DNA of 64,000 nucleotides. It comes from Nemophila menziesii. Taxonomy: Eukaryota; Streptophyta; Magnoliopsida; Boraginales; Hydrophyllaceae. The notes beneath the pieces are model-generated. The model saw nothing but the letters and a program-made list of their open reading frames with translations. It was not told the DNA's origin and ran no database searches. Position 1 is the stretch's first letter; the number at the start of each line of letters is the position of its first letter. Made by a program: the position numbers and the translations under genes. The stretch covers positions 42,962,233 through 43,026,232 of the forward strand of contig JARWIR010000002.1 of assembly GCA_029959085.1 (NCBI GenBank), in the 5' to 3' direction. Below, one piece after another: positions 1 through 11,385 of this stretch.

Positions 1-95
1 AAATTACTGCTCATACTTCGAAGAAAGTATATAATACAAGTGTCGAATTTATCGATATGATAAACAATATACTTTTTAAGGCGTTTATATCATTC
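1..95. repeat. Right end of the unit before U0 (U-1)
   Basis: This stretch aligns with unit positions around 12,252-12,345 (for example the run aagtatataatacaagtgtc), then breaks off at about 96 into sequence from the start of the next unit. It shows that the array continues to the left of the window and that this neighbour also lacks the gag-like/ZF-HD part of the unit. It is closer to U4 than to U1-U3 in small differences. Confidence 0.75.
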
Positions 96-349
96 TTAAT
101 GAATCATGAATTAAGAAACCACTAAACTTCAATGGTCTTTGTCTTCTTGGCCAGAGAAGGAAGAAAATTCTGAACAATAATAATCAATCGTTACAAGTAG
201 CAGAGATCTCATCAACATTGGCATTCTCAAGCAATAAAATTTACAAATATCAAAAGGCATACATTCATATTCATAAAAACACGATCATAGAAATTCACTC
301 ATCAAAAAGAAAATACTCATTAATTAATCAATCTTGAATTAAGTAATCA

Positions 350-620
350 TTGAACTTCAATAGTTTTGGGCTTCTTGGGCTGAGGAGGAGGCAATTTCTA
401 AATAGTAATAGTCAAAACACCATTGCTACAAGCAGAGAGATCTCATCAACATCGCTACAAGAAACAATATATATTCTCAGTCAAAACACCATCGCTACAA
501 GCAGAAGTGATCTCATCTTAAGGAGGGCTTGGTTGTGGCAGCGATTGCTTTGCAGGAGAAGGACTAGTGAAAATGTTGAAAGGAAGGGTTGGAGAGGGTT
601 TGGTTCTCAAAACATATAAT
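350..620 (+). other. Short internal repeats in U0; no supported gene
   Basis: An open stretch runs here but starts at TTG and is made largely of two short repeats of the type caaaacaccattgctacaag (about 414 and 483). The corresponding part of U1-U4 is a GC-richer patch with the motif ttgcaggag repeated. I see no protein-family signal and treat it as noncoding repeat. Confidence 0.4.
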
Positions 621-1611
621 ATTATAAATATATATTATAATATATGGTATATGGGTATAATAGGTATTTAAATGATAGTATTTATAATTTCTGGACTCTA
701 TAAGGTTACACTACTAGGGTGGGCTTAGTTAGACTATAAGGTTAATCTACTAAGGTTGGCTTAGTTAGACAAAATATTTTAGGATGTGGACTAAATTAGA
801 AATTATTTCTATTTTTTATTCTTTATACAATGAGGTGTAATTAGTTTTTTGTTCTTATATAGTTTGTTGAGTTTTGATATTTTATCTTATTTGAATTAAT
901 ATATAGTATTACTAGTAAAACGTGAATTAGATGTTTTTTATCTTTGCTTATCAAGATTTTAATTTCTTGATTTCCTTAATACGTTTATTATTATAGTAAA
1001 CTAATTGATATGTGAAGAATTTGAATTCTAGTTTTAGTAAATTACTAGTTGATTAAATGGTTTAAATACTTTAATTCTAAAATTAGATTGTTTTAAATGG
1101 ATAAACTCGTTATTTTTATTTTATTGGAACATGCTTTAAAGTATATAGGTCACTAATGATACTAGTTAAATATAATATTTTCTATCAAAGTTAGATATTG
1201 ATGAGTACTAATTTTGTGTTATTACATAATTTGCTAAATCACATTTTCAATAAGGGTGAGACACGATTTATACACTTATGTTTACATGTTTGGATTTGTG
1301 GTAAAGCCAAACACATCATCCATGAGCACGTATAGCTTTTTGAGATCTCACATCCCTTTTTGAGATAGTAGTATACTGCACAAAAAGCAAATCTTTAAGA
1401 CCACCAGGAGGATGCTTCTGGTGGAACTCTGCTACTCAAGTTAAAATAATTTTTTGTTAAAATGCTCTCAAACAAGAGAGCCTATAAGAGTGATGAAATG
1501 GTATATTTTGTAACATTTACGATAATGTAGGAGAAACAAGTTAGTCTACCTATTAGTTGTAATAGGGACATGATTGTTGCCGTATATTCATAAATATTCA
1601 TAGTGTGATTC

Positions 1612-1612
<1 letters not shown>

Positions 1613-1670
<58 letters not shown>
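1613..1670. repeat. (TA)n microsatellite, first site, U0
   Basis: About 29 TA steps, flanked on the left by atagtgtgattcg and on the right, after a short interruption, by taaccagac. The same site is present in U1 (8,202-8,221, about 10 steps), U2 (about 18,738-18,750), U3 (29,237-29,279, about 21) and U4 (39,725-39,764, about 20). Tract length is the fastest-changing character among the units. Confidence 0.95.
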
Positions 1671-1678
<8 letters not shown>

Positions 1679-2620
1679 CACACATATATATATATATATA
1701 ACCAGACTTTTCCTATAAATAAGGATGTGAATCAACCATATTCGTGAATCAACTCCTGGTAAAAGATATATGTGAAGAACTTTCAGCAAGAGTTGAAGTC
1801 TATGATCACTTTAGAAGAAAAACCATTAAAAATTCCATTAAGGTAGACTAAAAACACGGTTCTTAAATAGTAGTTATCTTGCTCAATTTAATATTTGGTT
1901 GCTAAACTTAATGTATTATTATGAGTGTGGTTTGCAAGAGGTTGATAGATTATGATGAGCAGTGTTTGCCAGAGGTTCTAGACTTGTCATTTCCTAACTT
2001 TTTGGTGTTACATTGTAAGCTTAGCTTCTTCTCTAATTATAAGTTTGGTCTTGTTGATATGGTATGCTTGTCAATCACTATTTGTTTTATTTTGTGTTAA
2101 TGATAAGATAACGAGGCTAGTTTAAGATAACCAAAGAAACTGAAACAATTAGAGACCAGCTAAAAATTCGAGCAAAGAAATCATAAATCCAAAATATTTA
2201 ATGTATATAATAAGTTTGAACATCTTAAAAATCACAGAAGCACCACCACTCAATCCTACCAACCACACATAAGTCATATCAAAAAAATTCCAACAATCTT
2301 CAGCTTCCTTCTCACATTATCTTTGCATTTGAAAAGTCTATATCAAAATGCTGCAAAATATTTCATATAATTTAATTAAAGTAATAAAATAAATATACAT
2401 AAAGAAAATAATTTAATTATATTGAAAAAAGTGGAGAAAAAAAAGTGACTTATCACCGAAGACATAAACTTCTCCAATAATCCTCCTTTTGCATCTCATC
2501 CAAAGTATGACGTCCCATTGTCTTTTGTTTCTTATCAAACTGCACACAAATTTGTTTACGTCGTTAAAGAAAATTTAAAAAAATAAAAGTTTATATTAAT
2601 ACACAATTACACAAAATAAA

Positions 2621-3008
2621 AGGAGTAAATAACCTATTAGGTCCTTTATTTTTTTATCTTTTTGACAACTTAATACATTATCTTGTAACTGTAACCTCTT
2701 AGTCCCTAATTTTTTGATTTTGTAACAATGTTAGTCCCTTTTTATTACCCTTACAGTATAACGGTTATTAAATTCATATGTCACCGTACAATTAATCTGA
2801 TAAATAAACCAAATACCCCTAAATGTATCCTTTGTATAATACGTGGTCACAAAATCAAAACATAAGAGACTAAAAGGTTACATATACAAGATAAGTGACT
2901 AACACTGCCACAAAAATTTAAAGATAAGGGACTTGAATGTTACATTTTTTAGATAAAAGAACCAAATTGTCAAAATATGCAAAAACAAGGGATCAAATGA
3001 GTGAAGTA
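2621..3008. mobile_element. MITE-like element with imperfect terminal inverted repeats, U0
   Basis: The left end (ctattaggtcctttattttt and following) and the reverse complement of the right end (ctcatttgatcccttgtttt) match over about 45-55 bp with mismatches. The interior has tandem phrases such as aaaatcaaaagataagggact. It has no coding capacity and sits in the NudC D-E intron. A partial second copy follows at about 3,160-3,350. Confidence 0.55.
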
Positions 3009-3379
3009 ATATCAAGAAACATACAATCATTTTCCAGCGCTAATTGCATTATAAATCCATATTATGAGAATAATGCACTACGAGTGCCTATATTATGCAA
3101 AAATTGATGTGATAAACGACCAAAATACCCTTAAATGTATATTTACCCTAATACGAAGGATATACAACAAAATGGCTAAGGTTGTCACAAAATCAAAACA
3201 TAAGGGACTAAAAAGATTACATTGATAAGATGAAGGACTAACACTGTCAAAAAATTCAAAAGATAAGGGACTTTAATGTTACTTTTTAAAGATTAAAGGA
3301 CCAAATTGTCAAAATATGCAAAGACAAGGGACCAAATGAGTGAAGTAGTATCAAGAAACAAACAAACATTTCCCGACAC

Positions 3380-4140
3380 TAATTGCACTATAAACCTATA
3401 AATTATAAGAATATTGCACTAGTAGTCCCTATATTATGCGAAAGTTACACCTACAAGTCCCTATAGTGCATTACACCCCCTATAACCAAAATAGGTGCTA
3501 ATTGCACTATAAATGCCTATATTATGAGAAAATTGCACTACATGTCCCTATTTTATATAAAAATTACACCTAAAATCCCTATATTATGTAAAAAAATGCA
3601 TTACACACTCCCAACCTAGTTTAGCGCTAATTTCACTATAAATCCCTATATTATGAGAAAATTGTACTACAAGTCCCTATATTATGTAAAAATTACATCT
3701 AAAATCCTATATTATGTAAAACAAAAATACCCTATCCCAGTTTGGAGCTAATTGTTTAACTCCCTAAATTTTGAGAAATTGGACTACTGTTCCCTATATT
3801 ATGCAAAAAATACACCCAAAAATCCCTATATTGTGTAAAAAAAAAAGCATTACACACACCCACACATAGTTTGGCACAAATTGCACTATATATCTCTAAA
3901 TTATAAGAAAAATGCACTACATGTCCCCTATTTTATGCAAAAAAACACACCTAAAAGACCCTATATTATGTACAAGATGCATTACATGCCACACAAACCC
4001 ACTTTGGCGCTAATTGCACTATATCTCCTATATTATGAAAAAATGCACGAAAAGCCCCTAAATTAAAAAATTACACTAAATGTCCCTAAATTATGTAAAA
4101 AAATGCTTTACATGCACCCCCAACCCATTTTGTCTCCACC
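3380..4140. repeat. Minirepeat block, U0 (five 120-135-bp monomers)
   Basis: Monomers begin near 3,502, 3,624, 3,744, 3,875 and 4,009 at a motif like gcgctaattgcactataaat. Each contains two to four sub-repeats of the form tccctatattatg plus an A-rich stretch and ends in a C-rich piece (cccaacccagtttgg). It lies in the D-E intron of the NudC pseudogene. An inverted two-sub-repeat piece occurs outside the array near 57,648-57,695, so the family is dispersed. Confidence 0.8.
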
Positions 4141-6162
4141 CTAGTTTGCAAGATAAATACTTGCACGATCACAAAAAAATAAAAAAATAATGGACTTACA
4201 CATTACTTTTCCAACATAAAGGACCAATATGTCAAAACGTGCAAACACAAGGGGCCAAAAGAGTAAAAATATATCATCATTTTTTTTCACATTTGATCTA
4301 GTTTATGGATTCAAATAAGAGATTCTTGCTAGTTTCTGGTTAAACTTTTTTTGTATCGACTTCAAGATCACCCTTCACCAAACATTTCCACCAGACCATT
4401 TGATCTTGCTTTGTTAATAGTGCAGACACATATATTTATCCTCAGGAAAAAAAATCACCCCTAACAAAAAAACCTGGCTACTCCCCTGTTTCACTGTTTC
4501 AAAGTTATGCCATGTGGCAAAGAAGTTTGAGGACCAAACTAGTAACAGCTGCATAATTCAGTGACCATATAGAATTTTTTTTTTTAAAAAGTAATAAGAA
4601 AATACATGCCACAAGGTGGATTTACCAGTTAAAAAATGGGCACAATTTGTCCTTAGAAGGGGGACTAATGGTGGTAAAAGAACAAACTTGCAGGACCAAC
4701 TAAAAGGGATATAGTTCAGGGAATATTTGGGAAATTTTCCTTTTCCAAGATTTTTTAATGTTATAACCATCAAAAAAATTTATAAACTACCCCTGAGATA
4801 AAGCATAGATAGCAGAATAAGAACAAAAAAAAACGAACTCGGAACCCAAAAGCAATCATCTGGTTTCAAAGGCTTGTATAGTTCACCCTGCAAATATATT
4901 ATTAACATCATAAACTAAGTCTAAACATACAAATAAGAAAATAAAAAGAGTCTAAAACTAAATAATGAGCAAAAAAGAAGATAATCTTGCATCAATGATT
5001 GGAGGTTAACCCTTGATTCCAACATTAAGACGAATCTTCTAAATTTCACAAACAACAAACTTTGATTTTGTGCTGCCAGGTCGCACAGGGATAGTTATAT
5101 TAGCTTCTTGTAGAGTCTGAGTCCTTGGCACAGGGATAGTTACATTAGTTTCTTGTAGAGTTTGAGCCCATGAGTAATTTTCATAATCAAGTCCATTTCC
5201 CTCATTTGGAACTAATTGTAAAATGCAAACATAATTAATATAAGTGATATAAAAAAATCATATATACACACAATTTTAGTGGCATAATTAGGACATATAC
5301 ATACACAAACAAAATTAATTGTAAGTAATCGAGATCCTTTACTACTTAAAATAGTAATTTGATTGATTCGAGATTTAAGAAAGAATATATACATGATTAG
5401 ATTGATATAATTAGCACATAGACATACACATACACATAAAAAAACTAATTGTACTTACTCGAGATCTTTTATTACTCTGGATAGTAACTTGATTGCTTTG
5501 AGATTTTATAACGCCGCATACACGATTTCAGTGATAGAATTAACGAATAACATATATCATAGATAAAATTATTCAAAAGTACCTCGAGGTCCTTTATAGA
5601 AACCACATCTTCTCTTTAATTTTTAGATTTCACCTCCTGAGTCTTTTCGTTGCCTTTAGAAGCTTCATCAACCTTCTTCCTTGCCTCCTCGGCAGCAGCG
5701 GCGTTAGTTTTCTTAATCACCTGCTTGACCACCACGTTGACATCATTAACCGTCGAATAAATTATCAGTGGAGCTTATAATAGCGGTGAAAGGCTCTCAA
5801 ACAAGGAGCTTATAAGAACGGTGAAAAGATACATTTCGTACTATTTTTAATAATTTAGTGGAAACGCTTACGACCACCTTCGAACGCTTAGGGGTCTAGC
5901 AAATTTGAATAATACTCAATTATATTTTTTTTGAATTTATATGATTTTTAAAATAATTTAGTATAATATTTTAACTCAAAAAATAGGTTTTTTTATTTGT
6001 ATTAAAAAATAGATTATTTTTACTATTTAGCCTGGGTCTGCCTATACCCGCCTGAGACCTTCTAGAACCTTGAGGCCTCCTCGGCATTTTTGGAAGGTAC
6101 ATTACCTTCTAACGCCAAGATCGTGACACCACACATATTTGTATATATGCATAGTGTGATTC

Positions 6163-6187
6163 TTATATATATATATATATATATATA
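6163..6187. repeat. (TA)n microsatellite, second site, U0
   Basis: Second TA tract of the unit, flanked by atagtgtgattct and taaccttac. Equivalents are at 12,022-12,039 (U1), about 22,549-22,562 (U2), about 33,078-33,087 (U3) and about 44,222-44,230 (U4). The flanks resemble those of the first TA site, so the two are ancient paralogues. U5 is joined across these two sites. Confidence 0.9.
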
Positions 6188-7134
6188 ACCTTACTATTCT
6201 AACAAATAAGGATGTGAACATATGTTGATCACGTTATACTTTCTTAATGGTGAAGTTTCACGGTGCTCACACTTGACGACCTTTAATTTTATATATCTTG
6301 ACTATTTATATGACTAATGACCCATCATCTTACATTTATTTAGTGTGACATATTTTGGAGAATACCTATCAAATACGAATTCATCGTCATTGTTAACGAA
6401 ATCACTGCTCATACTTCAAAGGAAGTATATAATACAAGTGTCGAGTTTATCGATATGATTAAAAATATAGATTTTATGGACGAGAAAGGGTGGAGGCTAG
6501 GGTTTGTATTAGGAAAGGAGTGGCCGCCTGATTTTATATAGATTATTTTCTTTTTCTATCTTCTGGTTAATTGAATAAAATTTGAGTTGTTCTTTTTTTA
6601 TTATAAATTTATATCTTTAATACTTTTAGACTCTGTAAACACGTTTTAGTGGGCTCTGTACACAGTTGGTAGGCTCGTTTTTGTGGGCTCTATACACAAG
6701 TTTGGTGTCTCTTTGCACACTATTTGGTGGATTCTTTACGTTGCACGCGTTTCATGGGCCCTTATACAAGTTAGGGCTTCGTATAATCTCCTTTGGGAAT
6801 TCAAATGATGGTAACAAATTCACTAATTATTCATTCATGAGACTTTATTTTATTTTATTTTTGTTTGAATATATGTATTTAATTTTGGCTGACAAAATTA
6901 AACACAACATTAAAAACTTCTTACTATTCCATATAATTTCTAATTTGAAAAAGTTTGAGTTAGACTAAATAGTTTAGGAGAATAATATTTACAAAGAACA
7001 AAAGACATACACTCATATTAAAAAACACGACCATGTAAAATTACTACAAGCACACAAATCTCATCAACATCGCTACAAGCAACAATATGTATTCATTCTC
7101 AGACAAAAACACCAGTTCTACAAGCAGATGAGAT

Positions 7135-7262
7135 CTCATCGCGGCGAAGGCGGCTGTTGGTTTGCAGGAGAACGGCTTGGTTGTGGCGGTGACTGCTTTG
7201 CAGGAGGGGGTCTGGTGAAAATGGTGAAAGGAAGGTTGGAGAGGGTTTGGTTGTCAAGACAT
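7135..7262. other. GC-richer patch in the unit
   Basis: A roughly 120-bp island (gcggcgaaggcggctgttgg and following) stands out from the AT-rich unit. It contains two imperfect copies of a ggcgg...tttgcaggag motif. Equivalent patches lie near 17,660, 28,160 and 38,650. It could be the remains of a coding exon or a local duplication; no protein match is evident in any frame. Confidence 0.4.
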
Positions 7263-9078
7263 ATAATATTATAATAAATGGTATATGAGTATAAGGTATT
7301 AAAATTATCAAAATATTATTTTTGGACTCTATAAGGTTAAACTACTAGGGTGGGCTTAATTATACAATATATTTTAGGTTGTGAACTTAATTAGAAATTA
7401 TTTCTTTTTTTATCATTTATACAATGAGGTGTAATTAGTTTTTTTCTTATATAGTTTGTTAAATTTTAATATTTTATCTTATTTGAATTAATATATAGTA
7501 TTATTAGTAAAACATGATCTAGACGTTTTTATCTTTTCTTATTAAGATATTAATTTCTTGATTTCCTTAATACGTTTATTATTATAGTAAATTAATATTT
7601 ATATGAAGAATTTGAATTCAAATTTTAGTAAATTACTAGTTGATTAAATTGTTTAAATACATTAATTATAAAATTAGATGGTTTTTAAATGGATAAACTC
7701 GTTATTTTATTGGAAAATGCTTTAAAGTATATAGGTCGTTAATGATACTAGTTAAATATAACATTTCCTGTCAAAATTAGATATTAATGATTACTAGTGT
7801 TTTTTTATTACATCAATTTCTAAATCACATTTTCAATAAGGGTGAGACGCGATTCATAAACTTATGTTTACATGTTTGGATTTATGGTAAAGGAAAACAC
7901 ATCATCCATGAGCATGAATAGCTTTTTTAGATCTCTCATGCCTTTTCGAGAGAGTAGTGTCATGCACAAGTAGAAAATCATTAAGACCAACAGGAGGATG
8001 CTTCTGGTGGCACTCTGATACTCAAGTTAAAATAATTCTTTGTTAAAATACACTCAAACAAGAGAGCCTATAAGAGTGATAAAATGGTATGTTTTGTAAC
8101 ATTATGATAATTTAGTAGAAACAGGTTAGTCAACCTATCAGTGGTAATAGGGACATGATAGTTGTAACGCGTATATTCGTAAATATTCATAGTACGATTC
8201 GTATATATATATATATATATAACCAGACTATTCTTATAAATAAGAATGTGAATCAACCATATTCGTGAATCAACTCCTGGTAAAAGATATATGGGAAGAA
8301 CTTTCAGCAAATGTTGAAGTATATGGTCACATTAGAAGGCAAATCATTAAAATTCCATTAAGGCAGGCCAAAAAGCTAGTTCATAAATGGTAGTTATCTT
8401 GCTCAATTTAATCTTTGGTTGCTAAACTTGATGTATTATGATGAGTGTGGTTTGCAGGAGGTTGATGGATTATGATGAGCAGTGTTTGCAGGAGGCAGGA
8501 GGTTCTAGACTTGTCATTTCCTAACTTGCTGGTGTTACATTGTAAGCTTAGCTTCTCCTCTAAGTATAAGTTTGGTCTTGTAGATATGGGGTGCTTGTCA
8601 ATCACTATTTGCTTTGTTTTGCGTTAATGACAACATAACGAGACTAGTTTAAGATAACCAAAGAAAGTAAAACAATTAGAGACCATATCACAAAAGCACC
8701 ACCCCTTAATCCTACCAACCACCCATAACTCATATAAAAAAAATTCCAACAATCTTCAGCTTCCTTCTCACATTATCTTTGCATTTGAAAAGTCTATATC
8801 ATAATCCTGCAAAATATTTCATATAATTAAATTAAAGTAATAAAATAAATATACATAAAATAAATAATTTAAATATATTGAAAAAATGGAGAAAGAAAAG
8901 TGAGTTTTCACTGAAGACATAAACTTCTTCAACAATTTCTCCTTTTGCATCTCATCCGAAGTATGACGTCCCATTGTCTATTGTCTATAATCAAACTGCA
9001 CACAAATTTGATTACGCTGTTAAAGAAAATTTATAAAAATAGAAATTTATCTTAATACAAAAATTACACAAAATAAAA

Positions 9079-9465
9079 GGAGTAAATAACCTATTAGGTC
9101 CTTTGTTTTTTATCTTTTTGACAACTTAACACATTATCTTGTAACTGTAACCTTTTAGTCTCTAATTTTTTGAATTTGTGACAGTGTTAGTCCCTTTTTA
9201 TTACCCTTACAGTATGACGGTTATTAAATCCACTTGTCACCGTACAATTAATGTGATAAACAAACCAAATACCTCTAAATGTATCATTTGTCTAATACGT
9301 TGTCACAAAATCAAAACATAAGAGACTAAAAGGTTAGATATACAAGATAAAGGACTAACACTATCACAAAAATAAAAATATAAGGGACTTGAATGTTAAA
9401 TTTTTTAGATAAAAGAACCAAATTGTCAAAATATGCAAAGACAAAGGATTAAATGAGTGAAGTAG
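9079..9465. mobile_element. MITE-like element (GGTCC family), U1
   Basis: Same element as at 2,621 in U0, at the same place in the NudC D-E intron. A partial second copy follows at about 9,620-9,800. Confidence 0.55.
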
Positions 9466-9849
9466 TATCAAGAAACATACAATCATTTTCCTGCGCTAAT
9501 TGGATTATAAATCCATTTATTATGAGAAAAATGCTCTACGAGTGCCTATATTATGCAAAAAGTGATTTGATAAACGATCAAAATACCCTTAAATGTATCC
9601 TTACCATATTATGAAGGAAATACAACAAAAGGGCTATGATTCTCACAAAATCAAAATATAAGTTACTAAAAAGATTACATTTATAAGATAAAGGACTAAC
9701 ATTGTCACAAAATTCAAAAGATACGAGACTTTAATGTTACTTTTTAAAGATTAAAGGACCACATTGTCAGAATATAAAGACACGGTACCAAATGAGTGAA
9801 GTAGTATCAAGAAACATACAATCATTTCCCGACACTAGTTGTACTATAA

Positions 9850-10060
9850 ACCTATAAATTATAAGAATATTGCACTACTAGTCCCTATATTATGCAAAAG
9901 GTACACCTACAAGTACCTATATTGTATTACACCCCCTCCCTACAACCTAGCTTGGCGTTAATTGCACTATAAATGCGTATATTATGAGAAAATTGCACTT
10001 CATGTCCCTACTTTATTCAAAAATTACACCTAAAATCCCTATATTATGTAAATAATGGAC
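9850..10060. repeat. Shortened minirepeat block and amplification junction, U1
   Basis: Only about one monomer remains. At about 10,050 the sub-repeat ccctatattatgtaaa runs directly into taatggacttacacattac, which in U0 (4,190) and U4 (42,250) comes only after the whole block. The same junction is present at about 20,580 (U2) and 31,110 (U3), so it arose once and was then multiplied. Confidence 0.75.
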
Positions 10061-10984
10061 TTACACATTACTTTTCCAACATAAAGGACCAATATGTCAA
10101 AACGTGCAAACACAAGGGGCCAAAAGAGTAAAAATATATCATCACTTTTTTTCACATTTGATCTAGTTTATGGATTCAAATAAGAGATTCTTTCTAGTTT
10201 CTGGTTAAACTTTTTTTGTATCGACTTCAAGATCACCCTTCACCAAACATTTCCACCAGACCATTTGATCTTGCTTTGTTAATAGTACAGACACATATAT
10301 TTATCCTCAGGAAAAAAAATCATCCCTAACAAAAAAACCTGGCTACTCCCCTGTTTCACTGTTTCAAAGTTATGCCATGTGGCAAAGAAGTTTGAGGACC
10401 AAACTAGTAACAGCTGCATAATTCAGGGACCATATAGAAATTTTTTTTAAAAAGTAATAAGAAAATACATGCCACAAGGTGGATTTACCAGTAAAAAAAT
10501 GGGCACAATTTGTCCTTAGAAGGGGGACTAATGGTGGTAAAAGAACAAACTTGCAGGACCAACTAAAAGGGATATAGTTCAGGGAATATTTGGGAAATTT
10601 TCCTTTTCCAAGATTTTTTAATGTTATAACCATCAAAAAAATTAATAAACTACCCCTTAGATAAAGCATAGATAGCAGAATAAGAACAAAAAAAACGAAC
10701 TCGGAACCCAAAAGCAATCATCTGGTTTCACAGGCTTGTATAGTTCACCCTGCAAATATATTATTAACATCATAAACTAAGTCTAAACATACAACTAAGA
10801 AAATAAAAAGAGTCTAAAACTAAATAATGAGCAAAAAAGAAGATAATCTTGCATCAATGATTGGAGGTTAACCCTTGATTCCAACATTAAGACGAATCTT
10901 CTAAATTTCACAAACAACAAACCTTGATTTTGTGCTGCCAGGTCGCACAGGGATAGTTACATTAGCTTCTTGTAGAGTCTGAGT

Positions 10985-11074
10985 CCTTGGCACAGGGATA
11001 GTTACATTAGCTTCTTGTAGAGTTTGAGCCCATGAGTAATTTTCAGAATCAAGTCCATTTCCCTCATTTGGAAC
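10985..11074 (-). repeat. In-frame 45-bp tandem duplication in NudC exon B
   Basis: On the minus strand two 15-codon copies follow each other, TQTLQEANVTIPVPR and a near copy, where the family has one. The duplication is present at the same place in U0, U2, U3 and U4, so it predates the array. It would lengthen a loop/strand of the CS beta-sandwich. Confidence 0.75.
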
Positions 11075-11149
11075 TAATTGTAAAATGAAAACATAATTAA
11101 TATAAGTGATATAAAAAAATCATATATACACACAATTTTAGTGGCATAA

Positions 11150-11385
11150 TTAGGACATATACATACACAAACAAAATTAATTGTAAGTAATCGAGATCCT
11201 TTACTACTTAAAATAGTAATTTGATTGATTCGAGATTTAAGAAAGAATATATATACATGATTAGATTGATATAATTAGCACATAGACATACACATAAAAA
11301 AACTAATTGTAATTACTCGAGATCTTTTACTACTCTGGATAGTAATTTGATTGCTTCGAGATTTTATAACGTCGCATACACGATT
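11150..11385. repeat. Imperfect tandem duplication in the NudC A-B intron, U1
   Basis: Two copies of about 120 bp, each with cacata followed by an aattgtaa...cgagatc...ttttactact...agtaatttgattg series ending in cgagattt. Present in all units with this intron, including U0 (about 5,270-5,515) and U4 (about 43,345-43,560). Confidence 0.6.

Larger units (their letters stand above)
2312..5765 (-). pseudogene. NudC/BOBBER-like (CS-domain) pseudogene, U0
   Basis: Broken multi-exon copy of a NudC-domain protein (the plant BOBBER family; HSP20-like CS-domain co-chaperones needed in development and heat tolerance). Exons by motif, in minus-strand order: A (about 5,760-5,583), Ala/Glu/Lys-rich N-terminal segment; B (5,212-4,990), start of the CS domain, with GNGLDYENYSW, VVCEI and PPIID; C (4,887-4,838), ELYKPLKPDDCFW; D (about 4,446-4,304), LLTKQDQMVWWKCLVKGD; E (2,539-2,457), FDKKQKTMGRHTLDEMQKED, after a tgcag acceptor; F (2,350-2,312), DFSNAKIM and stop, after a gcag acceptor. 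These correspond to the family's N-terminus-to-C-terminus order. Disabled by stops in exon A, after VVCEI and before PPIID in exon B, a stop and frame change in D, and a frame change in E. Introns are swollen by repeats. This copy keeps the least damaged exon E. Confidence 0.85.
96..6478. repeat. Array unit U0, internally deleted (about 6.4 kb)
   Basis: First largely complete unit. The left part (to about 3,580) is clearly diverged from U1-U3. The right part (about 4,190-6,478) is nearly identical to U1-U3. It keeps five 120-135-bp minirepeats at 3,380-4,140 that U1-U3 have mostly lost. At 6,476-6,480 the sequence jumps from a site equivalent to about 12,333 straight to the start of the next unit, so about 4.7 kb (gag-like remnant, MITE, small ORF and ZF-HD pseudogene) is missing. 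The first 500 bases hold an imperfect tandem duplication of about 230 bp (compare 105-290 with 335-460). Confidence 0.88.

Noticed and set aside
1482..1789. Frames rich in Tyr-Ile repeats
   Set aside because: Translations of the (TA)n tract; length follows the microsatellite.
3380..4140. Minirepeats considered as a CRISPR-like array
   Set aside because: Spacing is irregular, monomers diverge along their length, there are no unique spacers or cas genes, and the DNA is plant nuclear.
6666..6968. 100-codon frame beginning VGSFLWALYTSLVSL, repeated at 17,187, 27,686 and 38,176
   Set aside because: The start is TTG, not ATG. Conservation is explained by the recent array, the diverged U5 does not keep it, and no family is recognisable.
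10370..10717. 115-codon minus-strand frame in U1 and U2 (shorter in U3)
   Set aside because: It runs from the end of NudC exon C into the following intron in another frame. The reading frame is incidental.
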